This document shows, one piece after another, positions 1-11,526 of a DNA stretch of 64,000 nt; within the stretch, counting starts at the first letter, position 1, and every line of letters begins with the position of its first letter. The DNA lies in NCBI GenBank assembly GCA_036877525.1, contig JAZGTH010000062.1, forward strand, positions 9,236,501 to 9,300,500, read 5' to 3'. The translations under genes and the position numbers were made by a program. Source of the stretch: Chromobotia macracanthus (taxonomy: Eukaryota > Chordata > Actinopteri > Cypriniformes > Botiidae). The notes under the pieces are model-generated. The model searched no databases and had not been told where the DNA came from. It saw nothing but the letters and a program-made list of their open reading frames with translations.

Positions 1-3000
1 ACTGATTGACTGGATCTAATAGTTTTTTTCTTTTCTTTTTTAGACTAAATTGAACATTAAACTGTTTTGGACTTGTTATATAAATGTGATTCTGGAGAGA
101 ACTGTCTCGAAATTTTTAGTGTTTTTTTTTTTTGTAAACCTCTGCAATGCCTATTACAGTGGTGATTATTAAGGGCAGCACTGTTTTGAATACCATTTGG
201 TAGTCATGGTAACCCTGTATTTCTGCTGTTCTGTAATCGCCATCTAATGTCAACGAGTAAATGTGCATAATTTTATTCGGCCTGTCCACCGTTTGTTTTG
301 TGCAGGCATGTTTTATTTAGCCAAATTTCACAAAGCGGTTGTACTCTGGTTTTTTTTCTTGTCTTGTTTAAACAAAAAATGATATAAGAAGAAGCCCATT
401 TGCTTGTACAAAAATCGGCAATCAGAATCCTCCATGAAAAATAGTGATCGGTGCATCCCTAGTTTAATTGTTGGTCAGTAGTGGTCAGTGTAATTGTTGC
501 TTAAATTGTTTATTTTTTACCTTTGCAAGCAATTTTAGAGATAGTGATTTTTGACTTCCCCATTCAAGAAGACAGGACTTGTGTGGTTGAAATGGCTGCC
601 TGGAGACGATGCTATTGGAGTTTGGATAACGAACTGCTGAGGTGCTCTAGTCACATTATAGAACTGCCTTCATTTTACTGTTTTATTTAAATAGGGCCTT
701 TGTTAATACCAGGTTTTAAATTTTATTGAAAAAGAAGCATTTTAGTACAATGTTTTAAGTTCTACATCAAGTTCTTATTTAGCGGTTCCAGTTAAAGTTT
801 CTGGAAAATTATGTATTATGTTTGTTTTTAACCACCCAGTGAGTAAACTAATGGCGATTGTGGCAAGAAACGAAAAGCTCTGTTAAGTAATGTTGGGTGA
901 AACTAGGCTCAAGTAGTAAGAACTCTCTTCTGTGTAAAAATTGCATCAGTGTTGGCTGTATAAATCATATTAAATTGATAAATGCATGCTAGAACAATGT
1001 ATAATACTGAAGCATTTTAACTTAACATTACGAACTGTAGAAGTGTCTTTAAAGTTGCTAAGTAGCATTAAGAAAATGTCTATAGAGCCCCAGTGAGCAA
1101 AGCCAAGTGTTATTGTGATTAGAACAAAAGTTCAAAAGCTGTAAGCAGTGGAAAATAAAAATCATAGAAGAAATTAGTCGACTGGTTGGGCAGTGGTCAT
1201 CTGGCTATATTGAGTAAAGAGTTGTGCTAGTTAACCAAGTTCACTGCAGTCATACAGTATATCAGTTCGATAAGATGTATTTGATAGAAAATATTTAACC
1301 TTTCAAAGGTAATAATTAAACTGTAAAATTGATTCAGTGTCTGTAGGGTCAGTCTCTGCTGTGGTGTTTGTAGTAGGTGGTGTCGTTGATACTGTACTTC
1401 ATACACTCAAGGTGCATTTAATGACAGAAGTTTTTGTCTGTTACCCCCTTGGGTGTTAGTAGCATTTTGTCATTTCAATTGATGCATACAGTGGCACAGG
1501 CTACAGTAATCATTGTTTAGTAACTTCAGGAGCCTTTGGTTCAGGAGCTTTCGGTTGAACTAGAGCATCCTTAAGACCTTTAGATATGGTATGCCGCTGC
1601 AGTGGCTGAAACAAAAAAGTTCAAATCTGTTATATAGTTTGCTATAGATATTACTACTATATATTCACTCCATACTTGTTTACAGTCTAGGACTGCCCCT
1701 GACTAAAGATTTTCCTAGTTAGTAGTTGTTCATTTAAGCTGTTAGTTGACTCTTTGCACATTTATGATATTAATTTACTTAAACACGTACACTGCGAGGG
1801 GTTAGATAATGGTTTGAATTTCAGGCATGAAAAAGAATGTTATATTTTACATTGCAAACATTGTTCTACATTACAGAGGAATACCAAACCATAATAATGA
1901 GCTTTTACAATATAACCTAAATTAAGTGCTTAAGCACACACATAAAGTGATCTGTGAGACATAGACAAAAGCAGATCAAACAGTGGAACTAAAAATTAAA
2001 TAATTAAGTGTAGGCCTACCTGTAAATAAAAATTAATACAAATCATGGTAGCCTGTCAAGCGGTGGGCTATTTCCAGGATTTCCCAGCTTATTACACTAC
2101 TTTCTGAAACAATATACGAAAAAATGACATGTTAGGGAAGGATAGGCTGTGCCTTTATCTTGTTCACGGCAGTCTAGTGAACAAGCATAATAACCGAATA
2201 TTAAACTACCATTAATGATGCAATTAGGCATAATAAATATGTGACACTGTGCTAACATGAATGGGACATCCCAATTGGCCATGGGTGCTTTAGGTTACTT
2301 GGGGGAATGATATAAAAGATGTGAATTAGAACAAATCAGTTGCCTGTTGCATTGGTCACAATTCATTTCACAAGTTATTTCAAAGTAGTCTAGCATCCAC
2401 TAAAACCATAGCCTTTGTCTAGGGCCATATAATTGTAATGAGTGTAATTTAAGTCATAAACATTTGGCTTTACAACAAATGACATATATATTATCAGCCT
2501 TATTGGGTGAAATCAAATGAAAGTGTTCCCACATTTCAGAATGCCCTCTTTTTGCAACGGGTACCATGACAAAGTCTCAAAGCTTGTCACAATACACCCC
2601 ACTATGGCGAGCCCTGTGTCTTGGAACATTTTGGAACCTTTGAATCAGATTATGAAGCAGTCACGTGGGTGTCTGTGAAATGAAGCTACAGATGTCACTC
2701 GTCACATGATTTTGATAGAACGAATCAAGCATCGATACAAAGCTTCACTGAAAACCCCTTTTTTGACACAAGCCTGGGAGCTTTGGTGTCACAGCTAACA
2801 TCACTAGTATGGTGTGTTCTGCATTGGGACAGTGGGGAAAGAACGCCTTGTAGGGTACAATTTTGTTAACACTGTACTACTTTTTATTGATGGGGTTGGC
2901 AACCACTGTTTTACTGTATAGAAACACTACTGAATATTAGGGGGCATGCATAAAATAGTGTTTTTTTTGTTTTGTTATTTTTGAAGATGAACTTTTCCTG

Positions 3001-3013
3001 TTTTTCTCCACAG
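1..3013 (+). other. ube2o: Intron sequence upstream of the ube2o UBC exon
   Basis: This stretch precedes the first recognisable ube2o exon and ends in a pyrimidine-rich tract and CAG acceptor at 3011-3013. I found no exon in it that I can assign. It is AT-rich with poly-T runs. An open stretch near 541-690 has no similarity I recognise. The most likely reading is a single intron, because the exon encoding the start of the UBC core should lie immediately upstream and is not visible here. Confidence 0.6.
446..461. repeat. Possible hAT-type terminal sequence
   Basis: The 16 bases read gatcggtgcatcccta, the reverse complement of a terminus (TAGGGATGCACCGATC) common on non-autonomous hAT-like repeats in fish. 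No matching opposite terminus or 8-bp target duplication was found nearby, so at most this is an isolated end. Confidence 0.3.
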
Positions 3014-5118
3014 GATCTTTTCTCAGCTCTAATTAAGGGACCTAACCGCACTCCTTATGAGGATGGACTGTTCCTCTTTGATATCCAGCTTCCTAATATC
3101 TATCCTGCTGTTCCCCCTCTCTTCCGTTACCTGTCACAGTGCAATGGGCGACTTAACCCCAACCTCTATGATAATGGGAAGGTTTGTGTCAGTCTGCTTG
3201 GCACCTGGATTGGAAAGGTAAGCTTACCCCCTCTTACTATAATTTTTGACAGTCCAGATTTTGAATCTGTGCATTTATTTCAGTGATTCATCTTAACATC
3301 CCCATTGCATCTCCACAAAGGGGAAAACTGTGTCCAGAGCCTCAGTCATAACCTCTTTTAAAGACCTCTTTAATATTACCCTTTGCGTAAAGAACATCTC
3401 AACTTTATCCCTGAGGCCAAACATTGCTTTGTTTGAATATTGGTCAGTGCTGTTTTTTATTATTGTAATGTTTCCAGGGCACTGAAAGATGGACCAGCAA
3501 ATCCAGTCTCCTGCAAGTGCTTATCTCAATACAAGGTTAGTTCTTCCCAAATTCTTAATTTATAGAATTATGGTTATGCTCTGGATCATTGGATGAATGA
3601 TCTTAGGTAGACAATAATTTAGAGACTACTAGTGAACTCTAGTGTTGTCATGATATTGTACCATGTCATCTTTATGTGTGCTAGTGAGAGTAGTTTTGAC
3701 ATTAAACTCAGCAGATAACACATAAAATATGCACTATATACCTATTATTAGCATGAGCATGTGCAGTATAGGCTTTTGAAGCAAAATAAAATGTAGTAAA
3801 CTACTTGATGTTTGGGGGACAGAATGTAAGGACAGACACACAAGCATCTTACATCTAGTAAATCAGACTGAATCCAGACTACTAAGCAGTTTGTTCTGGC
3901 TGGTGAATAAAGCACCTGAAAGCTATTTTGATGTTTGTATTTTGTACATCAAAAGAATTTTGATGTTTGAGTTGCATTTAAATGTCAGTTAATCCAACCT
4001 ACACACAGACCCTTCATATATATGCCAACTTTTTAAGTGATTGTACTCCATTATGGTGAAGGTAAAATAGCAAATTGGATAAAAAATGTGTTCCAAAAAA
4101 TGTGTGGATGTTGTGCCATCCATTCTGAATCAGTGTCACCTATCAGGTTTGTGTATATTAGGTAAAAGACAAATATTTACTTTTGATGTTTAAGGACTTT
4201 AAGATTTTATTTTATTTGTTTTGTTTTTCATTTCATTTCATTACATTTCCTATGAAAGGGCATTAAGACTGACAAGCCACATCCCAGTTACTATATTCAC
4301 TGAATAAACACTGAATCCAGAATCTTGTTGTTTATGTTGTCCTTAATTTTTGATTTACATCTGGAGCCCTTTTTGTTTTCTCTTGCACTAATAATATTCT
4401 GTTTCCAGGTTTGATTCTGGTCAACGAGCCATACTATAATGAGGCTGGGTTTGACAGTGACCGAGGCCTTCAGGAGGGTTATGAAAACAGTCGCTGCTAC
4501 AATGAGATGGCACTTATTAAGATGGTACAATCCATGACTCAGCTTATCCAGCAACCAGTTGAGGTCTTTCAGCAGGAGATCCAGGAGCACTTTGCTTGCA
4601 ATGGCTGGCGGCTGGTCCATCGGCTGGAGTCCTGGCTGGAGTTAGATGGAGTGGTGGCTGACCGTGTGTCACGATATTGTGGTGGCAGCCTCCGTTCAGA
4701 ACCTCTGGGGGAGATTCCCTCAGCTCTGGCTCATAGCAGCCCAAACAAGCAGGACGTGCATAATGAAGAGGAGCTTGAGGACTCAGGGCTCAGCCCCTCC
4801 ACAGTGGGACTCAGTGGAGCTTGTGATAGTTTAGCAGTGGGTGGCACAAGATCAGAAACTCCAGGTGGTTCTGAAGGGTTGTTGAGCCTTGCTTCACCTC
4901 AACAAAGCGGAAAACCATGTCAGGAATCTCAGCCGGCTGTCAGACCAAAGAAACGAAGAAAGAGCTATCGCAGCTTCCTCCCAGAGCATAGTGGCTATCC
5001 TGACATTGGATATCCACTTTTTCCACTTTCCAAAGGTTTTGTGAAAAGTATACATGCAGTTTTAAAGCAGTACCGATCAGTTCTGACAGCTGCTGGCATC
5101 CCTGAACACTCTGAATAA
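3014..5118 (+). CDS. ube2o: E2/E3 hybrid ubiquitin-conjugating enzyme UBE2O, last three exons (5'-partial)
   Basis: UBE2O is a large E2 that also acts as its own E3, ubiquitinating unassembled proteins, including ribosomal proteins during red-cell maturation. Three exons are visible: 3014-3217, 3478-3535 and 4409-5118. Each has AG/GT borders, and the phases join cleanly (0, then 1). The first carries UBC-core sequence from DLFSALIKGP onward. The active-site cysteine codon is at 3185-3187 in GKVCVSLLGTW. The second encodes the conserved GTERWTSKSSLLQVL segment. The third continues through EPYYNEAGF and HFACNGWRL, then an acidic, low-complexity linker. It ends in the hallmark basic tail (PKKRRKSYRSFLPE, then SGYPDIGYPLFPLSKGF) and a TAA at 5116-5118. 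The earlier exons, coding for most of the protein, are outside the window. Identification is by recalled similarity to human UBE2O and is very secure; no frameshift was seen. Confidence 0.96.
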
Positions 5119-8100
5119 AAATAACTGCCGTCCAGCTCTTTCAAGCCCCCAAGAGCTGTGATTGCCCCTTAATCCCTTTATCAGCTACTTGGATCTCTCA
5201 TCAAACTGACAGTGTTCCCTAGCAGCTTTTATTTAGATGCTTTGTAGCACATTTTCAGTTTGCTTTTTAGCCTCTCATTTGTCATGGGATGGAAGCATTT
5301 ATTATTTGTTTGTATTAGGAACAGTTACAATTTCAAATCTTGTTTTCCTGATGATAACCCTGCTGTCACAACACTCTCTCAGGGAAACATGAATGAAACA
5401 CAGATGTGAGAGATTATAGATAAAGCATGATTTGAAGCTTTTGATGTTTGATGTGACTTTTCAAAATCTCTGGATATGAACTGTGCCAGAAGGAACTGAT
5501 TCATTGTGGCATGGGATACTCCTGTTGGTCTTGGGTACTGTCTTACCCTGCTGTGTGGAGGACAGAGACTATTTCTGATGCTTTGCACAAGTTGAAGAAG
5601 TTCACTTGCAGAAAGGGAGTGGGACAGGTATTTTCATGACTTTCTGTTGTATATCAAGTGTAATTGTAATCATTGTTTCATCAAATGCCTGTTTTCCAGC
5701 ATGACTTGCCCTCTGCTCCATATTTCCATACATAGTGCTGTTTGATGCATTGCATTGCATTGCTTTTCAGTCTGTGTTCAGTATCAGTTCTTTTAAATGC
5801 TGATTTTTCTGACACTTGCCTTTTCATTTAAAAAAGACAGTGGTGCAATTGCCCGAACTGTACAGGACCTGATCATTCCTGCTGGGATTTTGCACCAACC
5901 AATACTAAAGTTCAGTGAGAAATTTACAAAAGGCAACCAGATACACTAGTCTTACAACCGAAAACTACCACCCCATTTTAATCTCATGCTTCCTTTACAT
6001 GGAATGAGAGAAAGAAATGAAAACATAAGAATAACATCAATAGCAAATATTGTCTGTTGTTTAACTTTTTTGCACTTTCTCCATGCATTTATCATGAATC
6101 CAGTTTACATATTTATAAATACAAAAAGGGTATTTAAATTGAACAAAAAGGACAAATCACATGAGAAAGAACCCACAGGTCAATGTGACCTCTCCTGGGA
6201 AACAGATCATTAAATTAATCACTTTAAACAGGCAGGTTTCAGACTTTTTGAGGGATTGCATCCAGTGTTCAGGCTTTAAAAAAATTGAGAATTCCACTAC
6301 CCCTTACTCTTGTCTTCTGTCCAGCATCGATGCCTTAAGATTGGTTCCAGGTTAGACCCAAGGGTCAACTGGTTACCCCCATTGCACAAATTCTCTGTTA
6401 TTAAGGGGCCCAGAGCTTCAACACATGCAGAGAAGAATTTGTCAGTGGGTCACATGTAAGTGTTTCTTATTTTCTCAAGCACAAGCCAGGATGTCATACT
6501 CTTGTAATAGCTGTAAAATTAATTATTTGTATGTTTGCTTATCAGTTAGATTTTTTCTTTATGGTTTAACACTATTTTACAAAATATGATTTAGATGCTG
6601 AGATTTAGAAGTGCCACAATAATTCAGGCAGGCAGCAGATTAACCTTAGTTTTTTGTTTACACAGACATCAGTTAGGCCAGCTGTGATTAAAACACAGCC
6701 TGTTTTCACTTTGTGATGCAGAAAAATACATACAAGGCTTTCCTCATATGGAGCCATGGTGTTGTTTACATATAACAGATCTTCATATTTTGTTTTGCAC
6801 AAAACTAATTTCACAATTATATCTGTTTCCACTGGGAGATAGCATGTCATTGCATTTTTTTTACCTTTTTCTTTTCAGCTTTTTCGTCTGCAGGTTTGCT
6901 TTTAGGCTGATAAAAGGCAGAAGATGAGACATTATAAGGCTTACTACTGATATTTCTTCATGTTAGCATTTTAATTAAATTTCTATGACAGAGAAAAGAT
7001 GTAAAAATTAGCTCTAGCAATGTCGTCTTAATTACAAAGATATTTATATACATTCCATACAAATCAGGTAATTACATTTAAGGCTTTTTGAGAAATACAC
7101 AAACATTTTGCCTTCCCTTATTTTATTTTGAATTTGTAGGTTTATTGCAGTTTAATAGTTGGAAAGAAAGAATGCTTTATCAGTTCATTTACCTAGTTAA
7201 CAGAGATTGCTTAAGTTAATGCAATAATCAATGCAGTCATCTCAGATCCATTTAATATAAAGAGGTGAAAATTACATATTCAGTTGATTTTCCTTAACAA
7301 AATTTAACTTTACCTCTTCCTGAACAAGGTCTCTTACACTAGTTCAGCTCTACATATACTGGTTTCTCTACATCCGTTTATTAAAATGTAAAAATAGACA
7401 TGAAAGTTACAAAACTCAGCTGTTTTCTGTTTAGTACTTTGAATTTGATTATGATGTTATGAAGAGAAACAGCAGCCAAAGCATGTAACATGTTGCTTTA
7501 AGCCTTAATGGCTACATGAGACTTGATTGTACAATGTAAACAATTTCCACAGGGGCCTGTATTGGTGAACTAAAAACATGATTTGTAGCTCATCCTTTGT
7601 ACAGAAGTCATGCCTATATAATAGTAAGTAAATACAATATTGTGTATATATTGAACCAAAAAATATACAGAAGAGTCCTAAGTGGTCATGTGAATGGTTG
7701 GGGTGTACCTCACAATGTGTGTTGTATAATTTTTCTTTTGCATTGTATTTTTTTAACAATTTATTTTGGGTGCACTAAACAATGTAAAATGTGAAACATT
7801 AAACTCTTTGCAAGCATAACCAAGGCAAACAGTTGAGATCCTGATTTTTACTTATTAAAAAGTACTTTCTTGTTTATCAATTAGAAGAACATTTTCAGTG
7901 TGAAGCAGCATCATCTTAGAATATTTTAGTTATCTAAAAAAACTTAAACATTCTAAATAACAGATCTAAAAACAGTTATCACATGCAATAGAGTACATAC
8001 AGAATAGGTTAATAACATTTCCCTTTGGTCATTGATAAATTCAGGTCAAGCACACCAAACAAACTGAAACCTGCATTTACAGTAGATGAGATTCTGAGAT

Positions 8101-10252
8101 TTGTCAGGTTTCTGATAGTGTGCCTAGTAAGCTAATTCAAAATGCCAGTAGGAAATGTTGTTATACAATATTGTTTACCCAGAGTGTATTTATGTTGAAG
8201 TGTCTTGTCCTGATTTGATGTTCACTGCTGTGATGAAGAATAAAAGTAACTCTTCAATAAGCAAGGTAAATTCCAGACTTTAAATAACCATTTGCATGTT
8301 TATTGTATGGTGACTTGTTAGGTACTGTTTTCATTAAAATCAGCCTATCATCATGTCCTTTTAATAGATTGTGTGGCATACCAAATACGGTGGTGTGTTA
8401 ATTTCAATGTTATGACAATATGCGCAATTCAGTCCTTTATTACGGATCAGTAAGCTGGGACCCTGGAATGCCTTCTGATAAGCTTAAACGACAATCATTG
8501 TTGACATCTGGGGAATCAAAAACCAAAGAAATCATGCTGTTGCTGTTGTGTGGAAACCTTGTATGCCCAAAGCAGCTACTTTTAAGGAAACTGAAAAACT
8601 GTTTCGACACTGTGTTGATAATTTGGCTTTTATACATGGTCAGACATACGCATGTGTTATATTAACATTTTACCAAAATCCAGCTCATATGGAGTTTTTG
8701 ACCAGAAAATGTCGGACATCTGTTTACATGTACCACATCTAGGGAAGAAACTCCTAGTAGTTTTTATACTGCAAGTAATTTTCTTTAGATGAGCTTAATA
8801 TAATGCTGGGTTTATTTTTATAATGTTTTTACACTTTAAGTATACTAATGTTTCCTTTCTTGAAATATACTTTTAACTGTACTCAATTTCAAGTTTCTTC
8901 AATTAATATGTGAATTTCTATGTACGCTACACAAAGTTTACATACTCAGAATTAGGACAACATTTTCAATTCAATCAACAAATCTGTTGTATTGGATACC
9001 AGTAACAGTGATGTTTACATGTGCACCAATAATATGATTAATTCCAATAGAGTAAGGACTTACGACAGTAACATGTTTACATACAGTTCTTTTATTAGAT
9101 TAATAAAGATTAATTTATTCTTTATTTTAGAATATTTGGTTCAAACCAAAACACCGCTATGGATGTATCCTATGGTTGTTTGACATTGTAATAAACATAG
9201 AAGTGATGGCAATGCTGCTGCAATTTGGGTTGCCTACACTGCAGTGTTTTAAAGTGAGTTAAAGAAAACTTCTGAGTGTCCATGGTCAGGTACGAGGCAC
9301 TGTGCCGTTGTCATGGCACTTAAGAACAAATAATATTATTTCTGTTACCAACAGAAAGGTCATGTCATGGCAACTTACATACAAGGAGACAGTTGTGGAG
9401 ACAGTTGTGTTGAAAACAAGTTACCCCTTCCACTTCTCGTAGTTTTTTTTAAATTACAGACATCCTGTGATAAAATTATGTTACTCCATCGACCCTTGTA
9501 AAACTAATCCTGTACAAATAGGACTAATGACACACCTGTTTCAATTAAAGTGGAGTTGGAAACCTAATTACAAAATACACACCACTCAATTCATTTATTC
9601 ACTTTTAATTCAGTGTTTTTATTGCACTTATTGCACTGCCCTGATTACATAGAGCTGGGAATTGAATCAAAGTTGTACTGTCCAAAACCCCTTTATTTTA
9701 ATGAATTAAAATATAAATGAAGATGGCAAGGCCATATCTTGGCCATAGAAGGCATCAGAAAGTCGGGAATGCTGCTCCTGTCTATGCCTCAATGAGCTCT
9801 ACCCACAATGCAATTTTGTGAAAAATCAGGCCAGAACTTTTTTCTCAGATCCTCTCCAAACTCACAATCCTGATAGAGCAGGCTGCGGTGCACACAGAAA
9901 TGCAAGTATTGGGAGCTACACAACTTGTAGGAGCCAAGATACAGCCTGTCCATCTACACTTAATTTAATTCAAAACACTAGCGGGTTCAGAGTCAGTGGA
10001 ATTTCACCACGAAAAACAATTGCTCAACACAGTTGAAGTGGTGAACTGAGTTCAGTCAAATGGTTCATAATAGGTCTGCTGCACCTTTGTGCAAGTTGAC
10101 CTTCAGTACCTTATTTTTCTCACTTGTGATATGTGGATGAGACCACAGAAGCATTATTCTGGCCACTGGCAGTTTATATAAAAGACATAAAAGTTTCTCT
10201 AACTTTTAGTTAGACTATAACCAAAGCCCACTACAGAGGCATGTAGCTATAT
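5119..10252. other. ube2o 3' UTR and AT-rich intergenic DNA
   Basis: The stretch after the ube2o stop must begin with its 3' UTR, but I could not place the polyadenylation site; no convincing AATAAA lies in the first few hundred bases. The rest is AT-rich with many short spurious reading frames on both strands. I recognised no exon, RNA gene or transposon protein in it. The GCAT-type short repeats near 5745-5765 are trivial. Confidence 0.5.
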
Positions 10253-10281
10253 ATATGTATATGTGTGTGTGTGTGTGTGTA
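10253..10281. repeat. (TG)n microsatellite
   Basis: An uninterrupted TG run lies between TATATG and ATCTAGAT. It directly abuts the 3' edge of the gypsy RNase H fragment and may have grown at its broken end. Confidence 0.85.
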
Positions 10282-10545
10282 TCTAGATATGGTCTCCACT
10301 TCTCTACTGCCCACACCACTGCTAAACACTCCTTCTCTGCCATGGAGTAGGACTTTTCAGCCCCTCTCAGTAGTCTGGATGCATATGCAATAACATGTTC
10401 TTCTCCTGATTCTTGTGCAAGAACTGCTCCAATCCAATTTCACTGGCATCGGTTTGAACTCGGAATGTTTAACTGAAATTTGGAGACATCAATACGGGAG
10501 CTTGTTACGTCTTGTTTAATAAGGTCAAATGCTTGCTGACACCCG
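10275..10545 (-). pseudogene. Ty3/gypsy pol fragment (RNase H region)
   Basis: On the minus strand this encodes the RT/RNase H junction of a Ty3/gypsy polyprotein. It has a QAFDLIKQDV-like start, then a DASEIG motif around the first RNase H aspartate, then EEHVIAYASRLLRGAEKSYS and KECLAVVWAVEKWRPYL. A single base is missing just after DASEIG, so the two halves are in different frames. RT proper and integrase are absent. Family assignment rests on the RNase H motif order typical of gypsy pol. It lies downstream, in its own orientation, of the acidic ORF at 10525-10896 and of the putative LTR beyond it, consistent with one internally deleted element. Confidence 0.75.
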
Positions 10546-10896
10546 TTCACTCACCCGCTGATTGATGCTGGTAGCCTGCCCCTCAAGAGTGGTGAAACAT
10601 TCCGTGAGCTTTTCAAGCATAGCTGACACATCAGTGGAAGTGTTAGGCACATTTTCCTTATAGCTGTCTGGTGGAGGCGGCGAGGGCAAAAACTGGTTGT
10701 CTTTAGGGAGGTTCCCCCAAATACCTTCTTCATTCTCCTCCTCTAAATCAATATACAAGTCACTGAAAGTATTAATCAGCTCTCGTAGTGGTTCTCTGTG
10801 CGTGCTGAATGGTGCATATGAAAAATCTGGATTGGGTACGGACTCATCCCCATCTAAAGCTTCCTGACTAGCTATAATATTTAAAAAAAAAAACAA
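10525..10896 (-). CDS. Unrecognised acidic ORF beside the gypsy fragment, possible gag remnant
   Basis: The 123-codon frame is rich in Asp, Glu, Ser and Pro and includes a proline run (LPSPPPPDSY). It has no motif I can name. Its end overlaps the gypsy RNase H fragment, and on the minus strand it lies between that fragment and the putative LTR, the position of gag. The nominal start is embedded in a poly-T/poly-A run. The sequence just before codon 10 (pyrimidine run, then ATTATAG) looks like a splice acceptor, so a spliced exon is an alternative. Function unknown. Confidence 0.35.
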   Translation of the reverse strand: MFFFLNIIASQEALDGDESVPNPDFSYAPFSTHREPLRELINTFSDLYIDLEEENEEGIWGNLPKDNQFLPSPPPPDSYKENVPNTSTDVSAMLEKLTECFTTLEGQATSINQRVSERVSASI

Positions 10897-11518
10897 AGTA
10901 TTAATCAGCTTTTTTGTGACAATAACTGGGAAATTAAAACTAGGTATCTTAGGTAGGTTAGAGTGGTCCCTGTTACACTACTTTAAAAGATCTTAATGTG
11001 TCTCCCAGTGAATTAACAAACTGCAAGAACAGTTATAAAAACCCATTTATAATGATATAAAACCCAATACAGTATTTCACATCTACATACTCACAGATGG
11101 TTTGCAAAAAGTAAATACTAACAAAAAACAAAAAAAACTACAATGAATCTTCAGAGTTTTAGAAATGGAAATACCAAAATCTAAGTTGTACCAGTCAATG
11201 TTTGATTACTGTATTGTAATTAAATTGATTATTGTAATTAAAAAAGGCCCACAGAGTCAGATCCTTGTACTCAAAAAACATGATAATCCACAAGGCAAAA
11301 ACAGCACAAACGATCCATTGAGAAAAAATTTATTGACTTTCATGAAAGTACAGCCTTTATAATTCATGTAGATTCGTCACCAGGTACAAAGAAATATATA
11401 ACAAGTCCATATGATTGAACTGGAAACAAATCTCAATCAGGGCTCCAAAAGAAATTTGCAGAGGGCTAGGGCAATACTATGCTTCCCACTTCCAAACGAA
11501 AAATCCCCTTTCTCTACT

Positions 11519-11526
11519 CTCTACTA
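11519..11526. repeat. Left 8-bp target-site duplication of the hAT element
   Basis: CTCTACTA directly precedes the CAGGGGTG terminus and is repeated exactly at 13479-13486. An 8-bp duplication is diagnostic of hAT transposition. Confidence 0.95.

Noticed and set aside
541..700. A further ube2o exon
   Set aside because: An open stretch of about 50 codons reads VVEMAAWRRCYWSLDNELL in one frame and WLKWLPGDDAIGVW in another, but I could not match either to UBE2O or define both splice sites.
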